Positions 50,068 to 60,016 are shown, counted from the first letter of the stretch. The stretch is DNA of 64,000 nt from Bacillus sp. 103mf (GCF_900116295.1 NZ_FPAF01000002.1:412592-476591); one strand, 5' to 3'. Numbers and translations are program-made. Notes: generated from the letters alone by a model not told the origin.

Positions 50068-51309
50068 ATGTCAAAAAAAATAATTTCTTTATTTTCTATC
50101 ATGATGGTTGCAGCCTTTATGATAACTGGTTGCGGTCAAAGTGATAAAGCAAGTAAAGATCAAAAAGAAAATAAGACAGAAAAAACGGATACAGCAAAAG
50201 AAAAAAAATCTGAAGGTGCGAAAGCTAATTCAAGCGATTATTCAAAGCTTATTTCATATATGGAGAAAGAAACAAACGGTAAAACGAAAGTCCTTTATGA
50301 AAACAAGGAACCGCAAGTACATAAGTTACAAGATGTTTCAGTATCGCTTGATAACTATACATTAGTTGAATTGAATGATTTTCATAACGATTTTAGCATT
50401 CCTTTTAACAATCAAACAGATGGTGGGGTTATTCTTGCACACTATACTGTAAAGAATAGTTCAAATAAAGATGTTTACTATATGCCAACCTTAGACATGT
50501 CATTTACAGGCGCTAAAAAGGCTTACACGAATTATAGAGATTTAATTCCAAAAGAAGAACAATTATCTGAAAAATTGTCTCCAAAAAATAATTATTTAGT
50601 AGAAGCAGGGAAAACCGTTTCTGGTTATGTTGCTTATCCATTCGGTAAAGATGATTTAACAAAAATTTTGGGGCTATCAACGGTATCAGTTAAAGTTTCT
50701 GAAGCGCAAGCGAATAAAGGAAAATTTGACGCTCCAATCGGAAGTGCGGGGACATTTGCGTTAAGTGTAAATAAACAAGGTAGCAAAAAGGTTGCAGCAG
50801 ATAAAACTTTTTATAAAGATAAAGCAACCGTTGATAACATGGGCGAGAAGAAAATGCTAAACGAGAAAGCAAACATTAATAAAAGTGAACAATTAGGTGA
50901 TGTCAATGTTACATTAGATGGATACCAATTCACCAAATTCACGCCAAATTCTGTTGAAGCTCCGCGATTTGAAAATTTCAAAAATGGCATTGTTTTATTG
51001 ACAGTTCAATTTAAACTCAATAACAAAGGGTCTGAAGATATTGCGTTGTCTTCAATAAGTTCTACACTAAAAGTGAATGATGGCGCGCAGTATACGCTCG
51101 GCGAAGGCATGTTGCTAACTTACAACTATAATGATGTGATCAAAACCGGAACATCTGGCGAGTTATTACAAGTTTACCTCTTAGATGAGGAGCAGTATGA
51201 AAAGATTTGGAAAAACAAGAGCTTTGAGGTCGAATTAGGACCTATGAGAAATAAAGAGGTAAAAGACCTTTCAAATGGGAAAAAAGTGACATTCACATTA
51301 CCAAAATAA
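50068..51309 (+). CDS. DUF5068-like lipoprotein
   Basis: 413 residues. Signal peptide with lipobox ITGC (Cys24 region), then a Lys/Glu-rich linker (about 28-55) and two related beta-sandwich halves (about 85-215, VSVSLDNYTLVEL, and about 285-410, VNVTLDGYQFTKF), each with an extended strand such as VILAHYTVKNSS or IVLLTVQFKLNN. It fits DUF5068 and is similar in style to DUF4352 lipoproteins. Exposed on the outer membrane face; function unknown. ATG 50068 follows AGGGGGAAGAGAA. Terminator at 51321. Confidence 0.82.
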   Translation: MSKKIISLFSIMMVAAFMITGCGQSDKASKDQKENKTEKTDTAKEKKSEGAKANSSDYSKLISYMEKETNGKTKVLYENKEPQVHKLQDVSVSLDNYTLVELNDFHNDFSIPFNNQTDGGVILAHYTVKNSSNKDVYYMPTLDMSFTGAKKAYTNYRDLIPKEEQLSEKLSPKNNYLVEAGKTVSGYVAYPFGKDDLTKILGLSTVSVKVSEAQANKGKFDAPIGSAGTFALSVNKQGSKKVAADKTFYKDKATVDNMGEKKMLNEKANINKSEQLGDVNVTLDGYQFTKFTPNSVEAPRFENFKNGIVLLTVQFKLNNKGSEDIALSSISSTLKVNDGAQYTLGEGMLLTYNYNDVIKTGTSGELLQVYLLDEEQYEKIWKNKSFEVELGPMRNKEVKDLSNGKKVTFTLPK

Positions 51310-51320
51310 AGTAGCAAGAA

Positions 51321-51358
51321 AAGCCTGGGTGAGGTTGTTTCCTTACCCAGGCTTTTGA
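51321..51358 (+). terminator. Terminator of DUF5068-like gene
   Basis: AAGCCTGGGT (51321-51330) with ACCCAGGCTT (51345-51354), tail TTTTG. Confidence 0.85.
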
Positions 51359-51510
51359 ATCTTTTATTCCGTATTTTGTTGGAACACCCTTTTTCTTAAG
51401 AAAAAAGGAAAACTACCTTAATGCAGCCGGTCAACTAAGACATAAGTTATCATTAGTATAGTTAAAACTATAAAGACTGTATGAAAACAAAACTTTGAAC
51501 GTTTTCTCCA

Positions 51511-52872
51511 CTACACCGATATTTCCAAAACAACTTTTGCCCCGCCTAGCTTTTCTGAATTATTTAAATAAACATTTCCACCATGCTGCTTTGCAAAGTT
51601 TTTAGCAATATATAGCCCGATTCCATGATGATTTTTTGACTTTCTACTTTTATCTCCTCTATAAAATTGCTCTGTGGCTGAATTCATTTCTTCTTTTGTA
51701 AATCCTCTTCCTGAGTCCTCGACAATGAACCGGACCTTACTATTACTAGTTTCAACTGAAAATATCAAATCACCATGTACCGGGGAATATTCAATTGCAT
51801 TCATCATCACATTCATAATTGCTCTTTTCAAAGCACCCTCATCAGCATTTATAAAACTCGGTATGTCCTTAACCTCTTTGATTAGATTTAACTGCTTGTC
51901 CAAAGCACAAATTGCACTTTCCTCTATAATATGATCAATAAAGTTTTGAAGTTCTATTTGCTTAAATTGAAGTGAAGTCCCTTCCTCACTTTTCGTAATG
52001 TCAAGCAAAGATTTCATATACATTTCCATTTCAGCAACACTTTTCAGAATATGCTCATTACATTTCCCCTGATTCGAATCCAGCATCAATTCATTTAACA
52101 ACTCGGCATTCCCTCTCAGTATCGTTAATGGCGTTTTGACATCATGTGCTAAAGCAGCAATCTGTTCTCTTCTATTCGTTTCCATCTCCCACTGTTTACG
52201 TAAGGAATCGTTCAATTCATCTTTCATTTTTACTAAGGAATCTAATATTTCATTCACTTCTATGATTCTAGATTGTTCTACTTGAAAATCTAAATCTTCT
52301 TTTTGAATTTTATTGGTTACCTTTTTCAAAATTAGCATTTCCTTTGACAATGATTTGCCAAAAAAACGAGATAGAAAGAGCACTTCTGCAACAAATAATA
52401 GGATAAAAGAGATAATCAAAGAAATGTCTGGGATTGGTAAATACTTCTGCAAAACAGGATTTTTATAACTAGTATGCAAAGTATATAAAACGACACAAAT
52501 ATCTTTATTTCGTTTTATAACTGCATAGTAGTATCCTCCGTCACCTATTTCATTGTTCTGTACGTTATCCCATATTTTCCTCGCATCATTTTTATGAATA
52601 TTCCCTTGAATGATGTTTCCTGAAAAGTCATACACAACATATTTATATTGTTTTAAAATCCGTTCATCGCCCTGTTCCGCTTTTACTATGGCGTCTCTTT
52701 GTGATTCAATCTGTTTCTCATAATAATTTGCCGGAAGAATCACCCCTTTGTTAACTCCAATACTGAACAAGCTCAGATGAAAAATAACTAAAGCAATTGT
52801 CCCTATTGAAAATGCGAAAATATACCGTATAAAAATTTTGCGGAGATTTATTTGTCTTTTCACTTTTTCCAT
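51511..52872 (-). CDS. Sensor histidine kinase of peptide-protection operon
   Basis: 453 residues. Two membrane segments (about 13-35 and 148-170) enclose an extracellular loop of about 110 residues, followed by a HAMP-like linker. HisKA has the phospho-His in LAHDVKTPLTILRGNAELL; N box NVMMNAIEYSP, G boxes DSGRGFTKEEM and GIGLYIAKNFAKQHGG are intact. Its start overlaps the end of the response regulator gene. With the upstream ABC genes it resembles SpaK/CprK-type kinases that sense lantibiotics or other cationic peptides. The signal is not known. Confidence 0.9.
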   Translation of the reverse strand: MEKVKRQINLRKIFIRYIFAFSIGTIALVIFHLSLFSIGVNKGVILPANYYEKQIESQRDAIVKAEQGDERILKQYKYVVYDFSGNIIQGNIHKNDARKIWDNVQNNEIGDGGYYYAVIKRNKDICVVLYTLHTSYKNPVLQKYLPIPDISLIISFILLFVAEVLFLSRFFGKSLSKEMLILKKVTNKIQKEDLDFQVEQSRIIEVNEILDSLVKMKDELNDSLRKQWEMETNRREQIAALAHDVKTPLTILRGNAELLNELMLDSNQGKCNEHILKSVAEMEMYMKSLLDITKSEEGTSLQFKQIELQNFIDHIIEESAICALDKQLNLIKEVKDIPSFINADEGALKRAIMNVMMNAIEYSPVHGDLIFSVETSNSKVRFIVEDSGRGFTKEEMNSATEQFYRGDKSRKSKNHHGIGLYIAKNFAKQHGGNVYLNNSEKLGGAKVVLEISV

Positions 52873-53522
52873 TTATATCCGATTCCCCACACCGTTTCTA
52901 TTGGATTCATGCCATACTTAGATAATTTATAGCGGATATTTTTAATATGTTCCACAATTACCAGATCATCACTTTCGCCATCATATCCAAAAACATTTTC
53001 ATAAATCTTTTCTCTTGAAAATACTTGACCGTGATTGAGAGCTAAATACTCACAAATTCCATACTCGCTTTTCGTAAATGCGATAACTGTATCGTCATAC
53101 CTTATTTCTTTACACGATAGATTAAATGTAAGACCTGACAGAAAAAAGGCATTTTGCTTTTCCCTATGTTCACGTCTTACATGCGCTGACACTCTTGCAC
53201 GCAGTTCGCCGATTCCAAAAGGTTTTGTAATATAATCATCTCCGCCAAGGCTAAGACCTGTGATCAGATCCTTTTCCATTGTTTTCGCAGTTAGAAACAC
53301 AATGGGACTATCCACCAAGTCCCGAATCTCCTTGCAAAGTGTAAATCCATCTATTTCTGGCATCATGACATCTAATAAAATTAAATCATAATGACAAAAT
53401 TTGTTCTTGGAAATCGTAAGAGGATTACGAACGGCAGTTACCTCATGTCCTTCTTTTTCTAAAGCACTTTTTATAATATAAAGAATGCCTTCTTCATCAT
53501 CAATTGCTAATATTTTTGCCAT
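52860..53522 (-). CDS. OmpR-family response regulator
   Basis: 220 residues: receiver domain with DDEEG, phospho-Asp in LILLDVMMPEIDG and Lys in VFLTAKT, then a winged-helix DNA-binding domain ending WGIGYKWKK. ATG 53522 follows AAGGAGGAGGGGATCTGT. It pairs with the kinase downstream and follows the ABC genes by 48 bases on the same strand. Its likely target is the operon promoter at 55833-55861, where an 8-bp direct repeat with 11-bp period lies. Confidence 0.92.
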   Translation of the reverse strand: MAKILAIDDEEGILYIIKSALEKEGHEVTAVRNPLTISKNKFCHYDLILLDVMMPEIDGFTLCKEIRDLVDSPIVFLTAKTMEKDLITGLSLGGDDYITKPFGIGELRARVSAHVRREHREKQNAFFLSGLTFNLSCKEIRYDDTVIAFTKSEYGICEYLALNHGQVFSREKIYENVFGYDGESDDLVIVEHIKNIRYKLSKYGMNPIETVWGIGYKWKK

Positions 53523-53570
53523 ACAGATCCCCTCCTCCTTCCATTATAATGCTGTGTTTACAAAATGTGT

Positions 53571-54329
53571 TTACATTTCTTTACGCCCTTCATAAAAAGA
53601 AAACCATATAAGTGACATAATAAAAGCAATAATCGTTGAGCAAATACATATAACTACTCCCATTTGAGTATCTCCTTGTAAGGCATGAAACGAATCAGGT
53701 CTCAATCTGTATTCAAAAAAACTACTACACAATCTCATCCCCCACGCACACGGAATGTATTTCCAAATAACCTCTCCCAGCCCGGTAAGCATTAAAGCTG
53801 CCAGTAAACTTTCTATAATGCCGACTCCAATGGAAGCACCTTTACTAAAGCGAAAGTTCAAGAACAGATGGAATAGATACATAAAGATTTGACATCCAAA
53901 AAGTATTAAGGAAATCTCAAAATATAAAGAAAGGGGAAATTCATTCTGCCCTAACAAAAAATGAAAACCTGCCGCAAACCCAAAGACTGCCAATATAGTC
54001 GAACAAAACCCGCATATTAACAGTAAACATACTTTACTAATAAATGCTTTCCGCTTTCCGTATTCTGTTGCTAAAAGTTCTGTAAAGTTCCCTGCTAACG
54101 CTTCCTGTTCCACAATAGAAGAACATACAACACTAATAAGCAGTGGAAAAGTCATAGATAATACTTCTATATAAACTGGAACCTTACTAATAGTATCAAC
54201 TTTGGAAAAGGAATAGTAACTTAAAAAAAGAATAATCCCGATGATTGGCATCACTATATGTATCCAGAAAAAAATCGTACCCTTCATCTTTAGAAAATCA
54301 GCTCTTAATACCCTTGGTAAAACTCCCAT
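53571..54329 (-). CDS. Lantibiotic-protection-type ABC permease, subunit 2
   Basis: 252 residues with six membrane segments. ATG 54329 (MGVLPRVLRADFLKMKGT) is used since AGGAGGCAAAATAAA precedes it; the frame is open to 54353. The pattern LRADFLKMKGTIFFWIH and EQEALAGNFTELLATEYG is shared with LanG/LanE immunity permeases. It directly follows subunit 1 (one base after its stop). The pair should form a heterodimeric permease. Confidence 0.85.
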   Translation of the reverse strand: MGVLPRVLRADFLKMKGTIFFWIHIVMPIIGIILFLSYYSFSKVDTISKVPVYIEVLSMTFPLLISVVCSSIVEQEALAGNFTELLATEYGKRKAFISKVCLLLICGFCSTILAVFGFAAGFHFLLGQNEFPLSLYFEISLILFGCQIFMYLFHLFLNFRFSKGASIGVGIIESLLAALMLTGLGEVIWKYIPCAWGMRLCSSFFEYRLRPDSFHALQGDTQMGVVICICSTIIAFIMSLIWFSFYEGRKEM

Positions 54330-54330
54330 T

Positions 54331-55080
54331 TTATTTTGCCTCCTGCTTTTCAAACCATTTTGTCGTCACATAAGTAAACAAAAGAAACAGCACTACCGAA
54401 ATGACTATGCCTGGCAGCAGGACATGATAGGAGAGGAGTTCTGGTGTAAACGTTACACTTTCTGGTTTTGCAAGCATACCATTCGGTAATATTTCCATAA
54501 TCGGAATCATGAGTCTACTTGGATATGCATATGGATTGAGCAGCCAAATACTTTTTGTTGCAAATGCAAGTCCTACTCCATTTGCTATCACGTTTAATAG
54601 AACCGTCAAAAATATACCTATCTTGTTACCTAAAAACAAACATATAGGAATTTGCCACATAAAGGTAACAACCAAAACAATGCTTCCTAATAATGTATTC
54701 TTCACGGAGATTATTTGGAAATCACCTTTATTTAATAGTAAACTAAATAACTGTATTCCACAGAAAAAAATCATGCAGGAACAAATCAAAATTCCTAAAA
54801 CCAGTAATACTTTAGAAACCCATACTCGTTTTAAGGAAACAGGTAAAGATAAGATGGCTCGATTATTCATTTTTTTATCCTTTTCCGCAAGAAGTGCACA
54901 ACTTAAAGAAAGCATTCCTGAAAGAATAGTGGCGTACCACCAGTTGTAACTAGTTATTTGAAAATACCCCCCCGAGATTAAAAGCGCAATCAACATTGGA
55001 GTTAATGGAGCTAGCCATATCAGCTTATTTAAAAAAGTATGTTTGATTTTTATTTTTTCAGCCGCAAGATATGGAATCAT
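54331..55080 (-). CDS. Lantibiotic-protection-type ABC permease, subunit 1
   Basis: 249 residues with six membrane segments, opening MIPYLAAEKIKIKHTFLNKL as in LanE-type permeases, and with CALLAEKDKKMNNRAILSLP after the first pair of helices. ATG 55080 starts 3 bases after the ATPase stop. It forms the membrane part of the exporter with the subunit at 53571-54329. Confidence 0.85.
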   Translation of the reverse strand: MIPYLAAEKIKIKHTFLNKLIWLAPLTPMLIALLISGGYFQITSYNWWYATILSGMLSLSCALLAEKDKKMNNRAILSLPVSLKRVWVSKVLLVLGILICSCMIFFCGIQLFSLLLNKGDFQIISVKNTLLGSIVLVVTFMWQIPICLFLGNKIGIFLTVLLNVIANGVGLAFATKSIWLLNPYAYPSRLMIPIMEILPNGMLAKPESVTFTPELLSYHVLLPGIVISVVLFLLFTYVTTKWFEKQEAK

Positions 55081-55083
55081 TTC

Positions 55084-55788
55084 TTATGCCTCCCTTTTAT
55101 ATTTTCTCGAAACTTGTACAAATAAATTTTCCAAGTCATCATTCTTATTCAATTTCCCCTGATATCCTAATACACCGTTAGCTATAATCCCAACATGATC
55201 TGCAACCTGGCTTACTTCGCTTAAAATATGGCTGGATAAAATGACAGTAATTCCTTTGCTAGGGAAAGAAAGGATCAATTCTCTTAATTCCTGTATACCA
55301 AAAGGATCAAGTCCATTCATTGGTTCGTCTAATATTAAAAGCTTCGGATGATTAAGCAATGCAATGGCAATTCCCAACCGCTGCTTCATTCCCATCGAAA
55401 ATTTCCCTGCCCTTTTCTTACCTGTATTCTCTAACTCCACAACATGCAATACCTCATCAATCCTTGATTTCGGCAAGCCTAAAGCAGTCGTACGAACCAG
55501 CAAATTTTCTTTTGCCGTTAAATTTTCATAAAGCGGAGGGGACTCAATCAAAGCACCGATAGAATGTAAATCATGCCGCGTCCATGTATGACCATCAAAA
55601 TAAATTTCACCAGAAGTAGGTGTAAGCATGCCCGTTATCATTTTCAAAGTAGTCGATTTCCCCGCCCCATTCGCACCTAATAATCCATAGATTGAATGTT
55701 TCGGTACAGAAAGTGAAATATCTTGTACCACCCTTTGTTTTTGAAATGTTTTGCAGAGATTCTTTGTTTCTAAAATCATCTCACTCAT
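55084..55788 (-). CDS. Lantibiotic-protection-type ABC ATPase
   Basis: 234 residues. ATG 55788 after AAGGAGGAAGTTTAGA. Walker A GANGAGKSTT, signature FSMGMKQRLG, Walker B LLILDEPMNGLDP. The opening ILETKNLCKTFQKQ, the spacing and ESPPLYENLTAKENL are typical of LanF (SpaF/NisF/CprA) immunity ATPases. It is the first gene of a five-gene minus-strand operon: ATPase, two permeases, response regulator, kinase. No lantibiotic structural or modification genes are present, so it protects against foreign peptides rather than self. Confidence 0.9.
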   Translation of the reverse strand: MSEMILETKNLCKTFQKQRVVQDISLSVPKHSIYGLLGANGAGKSTTLKMITGMLTPTSGEIYFDGHTWTRHDLHSIGALIESPPLYENLTAKENLLVRTTALGLPKSRIDEVLHVVELENTGKKRAGKFSMGMKQRLGIAIALLNHPKLLILDEPMNGLDPFGIQELRELILSFPSKGITVILSSHILSEVSQVADHVGIIANGVLGYQGKLNKNDDLENLFVQVSRKYKREA

Positions 55789-55832
55789 TCTAAACTTCCT
55801 CCTTGTATTTGGTGAGTCTAGAATAAATCACA

Positions 55833-55861
55833 ATTATAAGGATTCTATAAGGAAAGTAAAA
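55833..55861 (-). promoter_or_regulatory. Promoter of the peptide-protection operon with 11-bp-spaced direct repeat
   Basis: On the minus strand TTTACT (55861-55856), 17 bp and TATAAT (55838-55833). TCCTTATA occurs twice, 11 bp apart (55853-55846 and 55842-55835), between and over the promoter elements. One-turn direct repeats are typical OmpR-family sites. Confidence 0.6.
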
Positions 55862-55890
55862 AGACATAGCTATCTATAGCTATGTCTAAA
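55862..55890 (-). terminator. Hairpin upstream of the peptide-protection promoter
   Basis: AGACATAGCTAT pairs with ATAGCTATGTCT (perfect arms around 55862-55887). The minus strand then reads TTTTTACTTT, so a transcript from the repeat at 55915-56072 would end here before the operon promoter. Confidence 0.65.
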
Positions 55891-55914
55891 AGTGCTCCTA
55901 AAAGCGATATTGAT

Positions 55915-56072
55915 TTTATCCCGCTATTTGTGGGCAGTAAAACCCCCACCTCAAGGTTGAGAGAGAAGCGAAGAAGATAGGTGGGGGATAACTGCCCGTA
56001 AAAGCCCGATTGGTTCAACTAACCATCAGTGGGGGATGAAGAAAAACCCCACTGATGGAAATTTCACTTTAT
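55915..56072 (-). repeat. Structured leader-like repeat, copy 3, full length
   Basis: The minus strand opens AATAAAGTGAAATTTCCATC and contains two strong hairpins: CCATCAGTGGGGG with CCCCCACTGATGG, and CCCCCACCT with AGGTGGGGG enclosed by GGGCAGT/ACTGCCC. It ends AGCGGGATAAAA. A further hairpin GACTGT.GC/GC.ACAGTC lies at 56094-56116. No gene is seen in the 55789-56356 gap. Confidence 0.7.
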
Positions 56073-56324
56073 TGCTTTACGCACATAGAAAAGAGACTGT
56101 CGCAAGTCTTTCGCTACAGTCCCCATTCATCTTTTAATTAATTACTATATAATTTTATTTCTGAAGCTGAAGTAAATCCACCGTATTGCAACTAAATGAA
56201 ATTAAGAAAGGATCGGGAGTCATAACAAAAAATGTTGCAATGGCTCTTTCCTTTTTTCGAATTCATTGTCTTCTAATTCATTATTTACCTTTGCTTCTAT
56301 ACATGATTTCCTTATTTTTCACAA

Positions 56325-56356
56325 AAAACTATCCACCCATTAGAGTGGATAGTTTT
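56325..56356. terminator. Terminator of dbpA
   Basis: AAAACTATCCAC (56325-56336) with GTGGATAGTTTT (56345-56356), immediately after the dbpA stop codon; T-rich on both strands. Confidence 0.85.
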
Positions 56357-57802
56357 TTACTTAATAGCTTCATGAACCTTTAACTGCTTACCTTTTATCG
56401 TTTTGTTTTTCATTGCTTTTAAAACAAGTGGTCCTTTTCCGTTTAATATATCAACATAGGAAACATTATCTTGGATCGTAATAATCCCTATATCATCCGC
56501 TGTGACACCTGGGATTTTGGCAATTGTACCAACGAAATCCACTGCTCGGATTTTCTTTTTCTTCCCGCCATTAAAGTAAAGCTTCATGATTCCCTTATTT
56601 AATCCCACACTTTTATCTTTCTTTATGATTGGTTTAGCATTTATTTTTTCCTCAAATGCTATCTTTCCTTTTGTAATATCCTCTTTTGATGGAGCATCCA
56701 TTTGCGGAATTTCAAAGCCAATATATTCTTCGATTTCTGCTAAAAATCTTTCTTCATACGGGGTTACAAATGTAATTGCTTTTCCGCTATTACCAGCACG
56801 TCCCGTTCTTCCTGTACGGTGTACATAACTTTCTTTTTCTAATGGAATATCGTAATTAATAACGTGGGTAATATTCTCAATATCAATTCCTCTTGCTGCT
56901 ACGTCTGTCGCTACTAAATAACGGAATTTCCCTCTTTTAAAATCATTCATTACTGCAAACCGGTCTTCTTGCACCATACCGCCATGAATTTTATCACAAG
57001 GATAGCCAGAACGTTTTAACTGTCTAAATACATCATCTACATTTTCTTGCGTACGGCAGAAAATAATGCAACTATCTGGATTTTCAATCGTTGTTATATC
57101 TTTCAGAAGAGAGAACTTCTCTTCCTCCCTCACTTCTAAAAGACTATGTTCAATTTTATCTGTCGTAATGCCAGATGCTTTAATCTCGATGTTGATTGGT
57201 GATTCCATATATGTACGAGATAAATTTTCAACATCTGCTGGTAATGTCGCAGAAAAGAGCATCGTCATTCGGTTTGTAGGTAGTTCGTCAATAATGGCTT
57301 CTACTTGATCGATAAAGCCCATATTTAACATCTCATCTGCCTCATCAATCACCAAGTATTTCAGACGCTCTAACGAAAAAGTCCCTTTTTCAATATGATC
57401 TAATACACGACCTGGAGTGCCGACAACAATATGTGTCTTTTGCTTCAGTTCTAATTTTTGACGTGCAAATGGGGATTTTCCGTAAACCGCAGTTGCTTTA
57501 ATACGCTTAAATCTTCCTATATTCGTAATATCTTCTTTTACCTGCGCAGCAAGTTCTCTTGTTGGTGTAAGAATTAACGCCTGCGGTTTATTTTCTTCCC
57601 ATTCAACCATTTCACAAAGCGGAATCCCAAAAGAAGCTGTCTTACCGCTTCCTGTTTGTGACTTTACAACAAGATCTTTCTTTTCTAATGCAATTGGGAT
57701 GACTTTCTCTTGCACTTCTGTTGGCTTTTCATATTGTAAGCTAGCAAGTGCTCTTACAATTTCTTTACTCAATGCGTAATCGTTAAAACTTTGTGGACTC
57801 AT
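56357..57802 (-). CDS. dbpA: DEAD-box RNA helicase DbpA (YxiN type)
   Basis: 481 residues. All DEAD-box motifs are visible: [33 protein letters not shown] and HRTGRTGR. The C-terminal about 75 residues ([34 protein letters not shown]) form the DbpA RNA-recognition domain that targets hairpin 92 of 23S rRNA. It acts in 50S ribosome assembly. ATG 57802 follows GAGGTTAGTAC. The 330-bp region upstream could carry a long leader. Confidence 0.95.
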   Translation of the reverse strand: MSPQSFNDYALSKEIVRALASLQYEKPTEVQEKVIPIALEKKDLVVKSQTGSGKTASFGIPLCEMVEWEENKPQALILTPTRELAAQVKEDITNIGRFKRIKATAVYGKSPFARQKLELKQKTHIVVGTPGRVLDHIEKGTFSLERLKYLVIDEADEMLNMGFIDQVEAIIDELPTNRMTMLFSATLPADVENLSRTYMESPINIEIKASGITTDKIEHSLLEVREEEKFSLLKDITTIENPDSCIIFCRTQENVDDVFRQLKRSGYPCDKIHGGMVQEDRFAVMNDFKRGKFRYLVATDVAARGIDIENITHVINYDIPLEKESYVHRTGRTGRAGNSGKAITFVTPYEERFLAEIEEYIGFEIPQMDAPSKEDITKGKIAFEEKINAKPIIKKDKSVGLNKGIMKLYFNGGKKKKIRAVDFVGTIAKIPGVTADDIGIITIQDNVSYVDILNGKGPLVLKAMKNKTIKGKQLKVHEAIK

Positions 57803-58132
57803 GTACTAACCTCATTTTGTTATATATTCTTGTATGTATTTTTCACCATTGTATGAATACCATATGCATAATTCCTGCTAAACCTGTTTTCAAGCCTTCA
57901 GAAAATACATCAATGTAGAGTATTAATAAGTATACGTCATTTCCAACACATATGCCTACAAAATCTAACACATCTTTTTCTGAACAAAGTTGTCTCTCAA
58001 TAAAAACACATTCCATATATTTTTTGTTGTTTTTTCCGCTATTCTGTAATTTATTATGCTTGTCCCCTTGAAAATCAAATGCGAATCCAATATTCTTATA
58101 CTATTAATTCTCTACTTAAGGTTGTGTTTAAC
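57803..58132. other. Divergent promoter region of dbpA and rluF
   Basis: AT-rich, with no ORF of note. It must hold promoters for both genes; no operator, riboswitch or strong hairpin was recognised. Confidence 0.4.
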
Positions 58133-58840
58133 ATGCGTATTAATAAGTTCATTAGTGAATCTGGACAAGCATCGAGACGCGGTGCAGATAAATTAGTCAC
58201 TGAAGGAAGAGTCACGATAAATGGAAAGGTTGCGAAAATAGGCAGCCAAGTCGAGCCAGGGGATGATGTTCGTGTAAACGGTAACCAAATACGAATGGCA
58301 AGTAATTATGTTTATATTGCCTTAAATAAACCCGTTGGTATTACAAGTACAACAGAAAAAAATGTTAAGGGTAACATTGTTGATTTAGTCAATCACCCAT
58401 TAAGAATTTTTAATATTGGGCGACTAGATAAAGATTCAGATGGCTTAATACTCCTTACGAACGATGGAGATATAGTCAATGAAATTTTACGTGCTGAAAA
58501 TAAGCATGAGAAAGAATACATTGTTACAGTAGACAAGCCGATTACTCCTGAATTTTTAAAACGAATGGCTGAAGGTGTAAAAATTTTAGGTACGAAAACG
58601 CTGCCTTGTAAGGTGGAACAACTTTCCAAATATGTTTTTCAAATCACTTTAACACAAGGACTAAATCGCCAAATTCGTCGCATGTGTGAAGCGCTTGGCT
58701 ACGATGTGTATAGACTACAGCGGACTCGAATTATGAATATTCATTTAGGTAATCTACCCGTTGGACAATGGAGAGACTTATCTAAAAAAGAGCGTAATCG
58801 ATTATTCCAAGACTTGAACTATGAGCCAAAGGAATGGTAA
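58133..58840 (+). CDS. rluF: 23S rRNA pseudouridine synthase, RluF/RsuA family
   Basis: 235 residues from ATG 58133 ([21 protein letters not shown]). The N-terminal S4 RNA-binding domain (about 1-60) precedes the catalytic domain with the active Asp in [18 protein letters not shown] (about residue 100) and [16 protein letters not shown]. It isomerises uridine in 23S rRNA (RluF modifies position 2604 in E. coli). The neighbour dbpA is also a 23S rRNA factor, though divergent. Terminator at 58850. Confidence 0.9.
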   Translation: MRINKFISESGQASRRGADKLVTEGRVTINGKVAKIGSQVEPGDDVRVNGNQIRMASNYVYIALNKPVGITSTTEKNVKGNIVDLVNHPLRIFNIGRLDKDSDGLILLTNDGDIVNEILRAENKHEKEYIVTVDKPITPEFLKRMAEGVKILGTKTLPCKVEQLSKYVFQITLTQGLNRQIRRMCEALGYDVYRLQRTRIMNIHLGNLPVGQWRDLSKKERNRLFQDLNYEPKEW

Positions 58841-58849
58841 AAAAAGATA

Positions 58850-58886
58850 GACCAAAACAGGAAGAAACTGTTTTGGTCCATTTTTT
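58850..58886 (+). terminator. Terminator of rluF
   Basis: GACCAAAACAG (58850-58860) with CTGTTTTGGTC (58868-58878) and ATTTTTT tail. Confidence 0.85.
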
Positions 58887-58911
58887 ACTGTACTATTTTA
58901 CGTTTCCCTAT

Positions 58912-59790
58912 CTATTTCCCAAATCGTTTGCGATATCCGCATTTTCTGCATAGTTCCTCTACTGCTTCTCTTCGTGAAAATCCATCTACTAGATTTGTCG
59001 CTCGTTCCCCTTCGATAATATCAGAAAATGAGGCATCGTTAATATTTCCAAGATTGATAATGCCCTCACCATCTAAACAACAAGGAATAACCGTTCCGTT
59101 CGCTAAAATACCTGCTTGATTTCGAAGGCCATAACAGAAGCCCTTTCCATCATCCTCTTCTTCATGCAGTGCAGGCCACTGGAATTCGTAATCTTGATTG
59201 ATGAAAATACGATCAGCAATTTTCACGCCACTTCCTGGTGTGACCTTCTCTTCAATTTTGTATGGTAAATCAAATTCTTTCTCAATAATTTCCAATAACT
59301 GTCTGTTTCGTTGTATTTCAACATTCGTCTTATTGTCTTGCGTGAGATTCCATAGTCTCAGCGAAACAATCATTTCCGACTGACTTGTCGCTTCTTTAAT
59401 AAAGGAAAGTATGCTCCTCACATATCCTTCCTTATCTTTAGAGCCCTCATGACCATCAAAGCTATGAAGTGAAAAATTCATCTGTCTGAGTGCAGGTTTA
59501 TTTAATAATTTGTCTCTCTTTTTATTAATTAATGTTCCGTTTGTTGTAATGTTGACTTTAAACCCTTTTTCATGACTGATATCTAACAATTGACCTATTT
59601 TAGGGTGAAGCAAAGGCTCACCTTTTACATGTAAATAAATGTAGTCTGTGTGAGGTTTAATTTGATCTAATCTCTTAGCAAAATCCTCCACAGAAAGAAA
59701 TTGCTTCTGCCGTTCTGTTGGCGGACAAAAGCTGCATGCGAGGTTACATACACTCGTAATCTCTAAATAAAACTTCTTAAACTTTTTCAA
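58912..59790 (-). CDS. Radical SAM/SPASM domain protein
   Basis: 292 residues. The radical SAM cluster motif CNLACSFC (CxxxCxxC) is at residues 16-23, followed by HVKGEPLLHPKIGQL and the SAM-binding ITTNGTLI. The C-terminal SPASM-like region has cysteines at GFCYG, PCCLDGEG and LCRKCGYRKR, which should bind an extra iron-sulfur cluster. Such enzymes modify peptides or enzymes. No small precursor peptide is found beside it; the next genes are rluF (convergent) and, across a bcr1-like repeat, a GntR regulator. Substrate unknown. Confidence 0.88.
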   Translation of the reverse strand: MKKFKKFYLEITSVCNLACSFCPPTERQKQFLSVEDFAKRLDQIKPHTDYIYLHVKGEPLLHPKIGQLLDISHEKGFKVNITTNGTLINKKRDKLLNKPALRQMNFSLHSFDGHEGSKDKEGYVRSILSFIKEATSQSEMIVSLRLWNLTQDNKTNVEIQRNRQLLEIIEKEFDLPYKIEEKVTPGSGVKIADRIFINQDYEFQWPALHEEEDDGKGFCYGLRNQAGILANGTVIPCCLDGEGIINLGNINDASFSDIIEGERATNLVDGFSRREAVEELCRKCGYRKRFGK

Positions 59791-59815
59791 TCTCGATTCC
59801 TCACTTCTTTGACTA

Positions 59816-60016
59816 CTTATATAAATATAAATTAAAAAATCAACATAAAGCCACTTTTTTTAGGGGGGCGAGAGCATCTGGCTATGCATAGAAGCGGTCA
59901 GGGCCTTTTCCTGCCACATGCAATGTTTCAAACAAAGGGAGAAAGCAAGTGCATATCATGTTTTGTTGTGCATAGCAGCGACTTGTATGTTGATAAATCA
60001 AAATCGATTTATATAG
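59816..60016 (+). repeat. bcr1-like interspersed repeat, copy e
   Basis: Full-length copy with ends CTTATATAAATATAAATT and TCAAAATCGATTTATATAG, and core GAGAGCATCTGGCTATGCAT. It lies between the divergent radical SAM and GntR genes; the rest of 59791-60302 shows no feature beyond the presumed GntR promoter. Confidence 0.8.
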
